Assembly: GCF_000253155.1 (NCBI RefSeq) | Contig: NC_015291.1 | Location: forward strand, 1,211,001 to 1,275,000 | Reading direction: 5' to 3' | Length of the DNA stretch: 64,000 nt | Source: Streptococcus oralis Uo5 | GTDB lineage: Bacteria > Bacillota > Bacilli > Lactobacillales > Streptococcaceae | In this document: one piece after another, positions 62,768 through 64,000 of the stretch | How positions within the stretch are numbered: position 1 is the stretch's first letter | How the letters are laid out: every line of letters begins with the position of its first letter | Notes under the pieces: model-generated | What the model was told of the DNA's origin: nothing | The model's database searches: none | Seen by the model: only the letters and a program-made list of their open reading frames with translations | Made by a program: the position numbers and the translations under genes

Positions 62768-62992
62768 TTATGCCTTGAAAACCAAGAGCAAACTCATGAC
62801 GGCAAAGGATAACACTGGAACGACCAAAACTCCAATCATAATCATATCATAGAGATGGGCTTGACGGGCCTGTGCTGTCTTGTCCACGCCAGACATGGCT
62901 CGCAATCCGATCCAAATCCCCAGAAAAATCACGACAAGGATGGTCGTTAAGATCAAACTCTCGAAATACAAAGAAAATAGATGCAGTAGCAT
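62768..62992 (-). CDS. DUF4059 family membrane protein
   Basis: 74 aa with two membrane helices (about 12-32 and 49-71) and a short polar loop. Streptococcal DUF4059, typically found next to trxB and the amino acid ABC transporter. Function unknown. GAGAGA precedes the ATG. Confidence 0.8.
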   Translation of the reverse strand: MLLHLFSLYFESLILTTILVVIFLGIWIGLRAMSGVDKTAQARQAHLYDMIMIGVLVVPVLSFAVMSLLLVFKA

Positions 62993-63069
62993 GATCTCTC
63001 TCGTTTCTATCTTTTTTAAAGAGTAAACTCAGCTAGTCCAACTAACTGAGTTTTCCTTGTTCTATTATA

Positions 63070-63813
63070 TCAAATATAAGTCCGTTTGTAACTAGCAAAG
63101 AATTCTTTTGTTCGTTCTTCTTTCGGATGATTGATGATTTCATCCGGTGTGCCAGACTCGATGATTTTCCCTTTATCTAGGAATAAAACCTTGTCTGCCA
63201 CTTGGGCTACAAAAGACATATCGTGACTGACCAAAATCATGGTCTGACCTGACTTTGCAGCGTCTGCAATAGACTTTTCTACTTCACCGACCAACTCTGG
63301 GTCAAGGGCTGAAGTGGGCTCGTCCAAGAGCAAGACATCTGGTTTCATAGCAAGCGCACGCGCGAGGGCAACCCGTTGCTTTTGTCCACCTGATAAGTGA
63401 CGAGGATAATGATTTTCACGGTCAGAAAGACCAACCTTGGCCAACTCTTCCTTGGCGATTTTTGTTGCTTCCTCGTCCGATAATTTCTTAACGACAACCA
63501 AACCTTCCTTGACATTGTCAAGGGCTGTTCGTCGTTCAAACAAATTAAACTGTTGGAAAACCATAGATAACTTGCGACGAAGGGTTAGAATCTCTTCTTG
63601 GCTAATCTGAGAAAAATCAACTTTAAAATTGTCAATCTGAATCGTTCCACTATCTGGAGTTTCAAGGTAGTTCAAACTACGAAGAAAGGTTGATTTCCCA
63701 GCTCCAGATGAACCAATCAAAGCCACTACCTCACCTTTTTGGATATCCAAGTTCAGATGATTCAAGACTGTCTGTCCTGAAAAGGATTTGCTTAAATTCG
63801 AAATCTTAATCAT
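63070..63813 (-). CDS. Polar amino acid ABC transporter, ATP-binding protein
   Basis: 247 aa. Walker A IGSSGAGKST, Q-loop VFQQFNLF, signature LSGGQKQRVALARALAM, Walker B VLLLDEPTSALDPE, H-loop LVSHD. GlnQ-type. Its ATG shares a base with the permease stop (TAATG), so the two are co-translated. Confidence 0.94.
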   Translation of the reverse strand: MIKISNLSKSFSGQTVLNHLNLDIQKGEVVALIGSSGAGKSTFLRSLNYLETPDSGTIQIDNFKVDFSQISQEEILTLRRKLSMVFQQFNLFERRTALDNVKEGLVVVKKLSDEEATKIAKEELAKVGLSDRENHYPRHLSGGQKQRVALARALAMKPDVLLLDEPTSALDPELVGEVEKSIADAAKSGQTMILVSHDMSFVAQVADKVLFLDKGKIIESGTPDEIINHPKEERTKEFFASYKRTYI

Positions 63814-64000
63814 TAACGAAGGTCTCCTTTCACATCTGTAGACACTGTATCCGGTGCTGAGATAGCCATTTTTCTCTCGATGAAACGGCCGAGGCTTTCA
63901 ATTCCGATATTGACTACCCAATAAACAAGGGCTACGGAGATGAAACGTTCAAAATAGCGATAATCAGCTCCACCTAAAATCTGAGCTTGGGCAAAGACCT
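63813..64000 (-). CDS. Amino acid ABC transporter permease, C-terminal part
   Basis: The 5' end is outside the window. The 62 visible codons include a membrane stretch (FISVALVYWVVNIGIESLGR) and a short hydrophilic tail, the normal end of HisM/GlnP-type permeases. The stop overlaps the ATPase start. Confidence 0.8.
   Translation of the reverse strand, partial: VFAQAQILGGADYRYFERFISVALVYWVVNIGIESLGRFIERKMAISAPDTVSTDVKGDLR

Overview
The window is chromosomal DNA of a Streptococcus of the mitis/oralis/pneumoniae group. The evidence is a BOX-type repeat (boxA+boxC), an ssrA tag reading AKNNTSYALAA, a pyrR-pyrB-carA-carB operon with PyrR attenuators, a fruRKA operon, cppA, and many promoters of the extended -10 form (TGnTATAAT). 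No integrase, transposase, phage gene or CRISPR array was found.

Layout. 1-3.2 kb: end of a DEAD-box helicase, a DUF1934 protein, then an HD phosphohydrolase and a HAD phosphatase. 3.2-19.6 kb: an accessory island of about 24 small genes and relics, all on the minus strand, AT-rich, running from tRNA-Arg(CCU)/rplS down to the HAD gene. Recognisable members (SMI1/KNR4, Imm22, Imm74, PoNi-like, DUF4274, DUF6985-like, DUF6572, DUF4299, Imm6-like) are families that act as immunity proteins against polymorphic (T7SS/LXG, contact-dependent) toxins. No toxin gene is visible, so this looks like an orphan immunity array with tandem paralogues, domain-swapped fusions, a nonsense-interrupted copy and truncated relics. 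It is the most interesting part of the window.

19.8-24.7 kb: tRNA-Arg, rplS with a leader, two crcB fluoride channel genes, chorismate mutase, flavodoxin, an NrnA-like DHH phosphoesterase, a membrane protein with an acidic tail, rpmE (type B), and a ybjQ-like gene with an internal stop. 24.8-31.3 kb: the pyrimidine operon pyrR-pyrB-carA-carB with a PyrR attenuator upstream of pyrR; an unusual 448-bp structured spacer between carA and carB holds two further PyrR-loop-like hairpins. 31.3-39.8 kb: nth, a DUF177 gene, an ABC-F gene behind an attenuator-like leader with a three-codon upstream ORF, a CPBP protease inserted between a duplicated htpX 3' end and htpX, lemA, rsmG, and uraA with its own PyrR leader.

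39.8-49.3 kb: a DMT exporter, a beta-lactamase-like hydrolase, cppA, an aquaglyceroporin, an operon of two esterases plus an ATP-grasp enzyme, thiI and a cysteine desulfurase, and a small membrane protein. 49.4-64 kb: ftsK, fruRKA, two tRNA-Ser genes, a lipoprotein, ssrA, SGNH hydrolase, HAD phosphatase, CapA-like protein, def, a TrmH-type methyltransferase, trxB, DUF4059, and an amino-acid ABC transporter cut by the window end.

Three genes (HD phosphohydrolase, ftsK, trmH) have an extended -10 box ending exactly six bases before the ATG and no Shine-Dalgarno, so they are predicted to be leaderless mRNAs. Function names come from motif recognition by eye; no database search was run.
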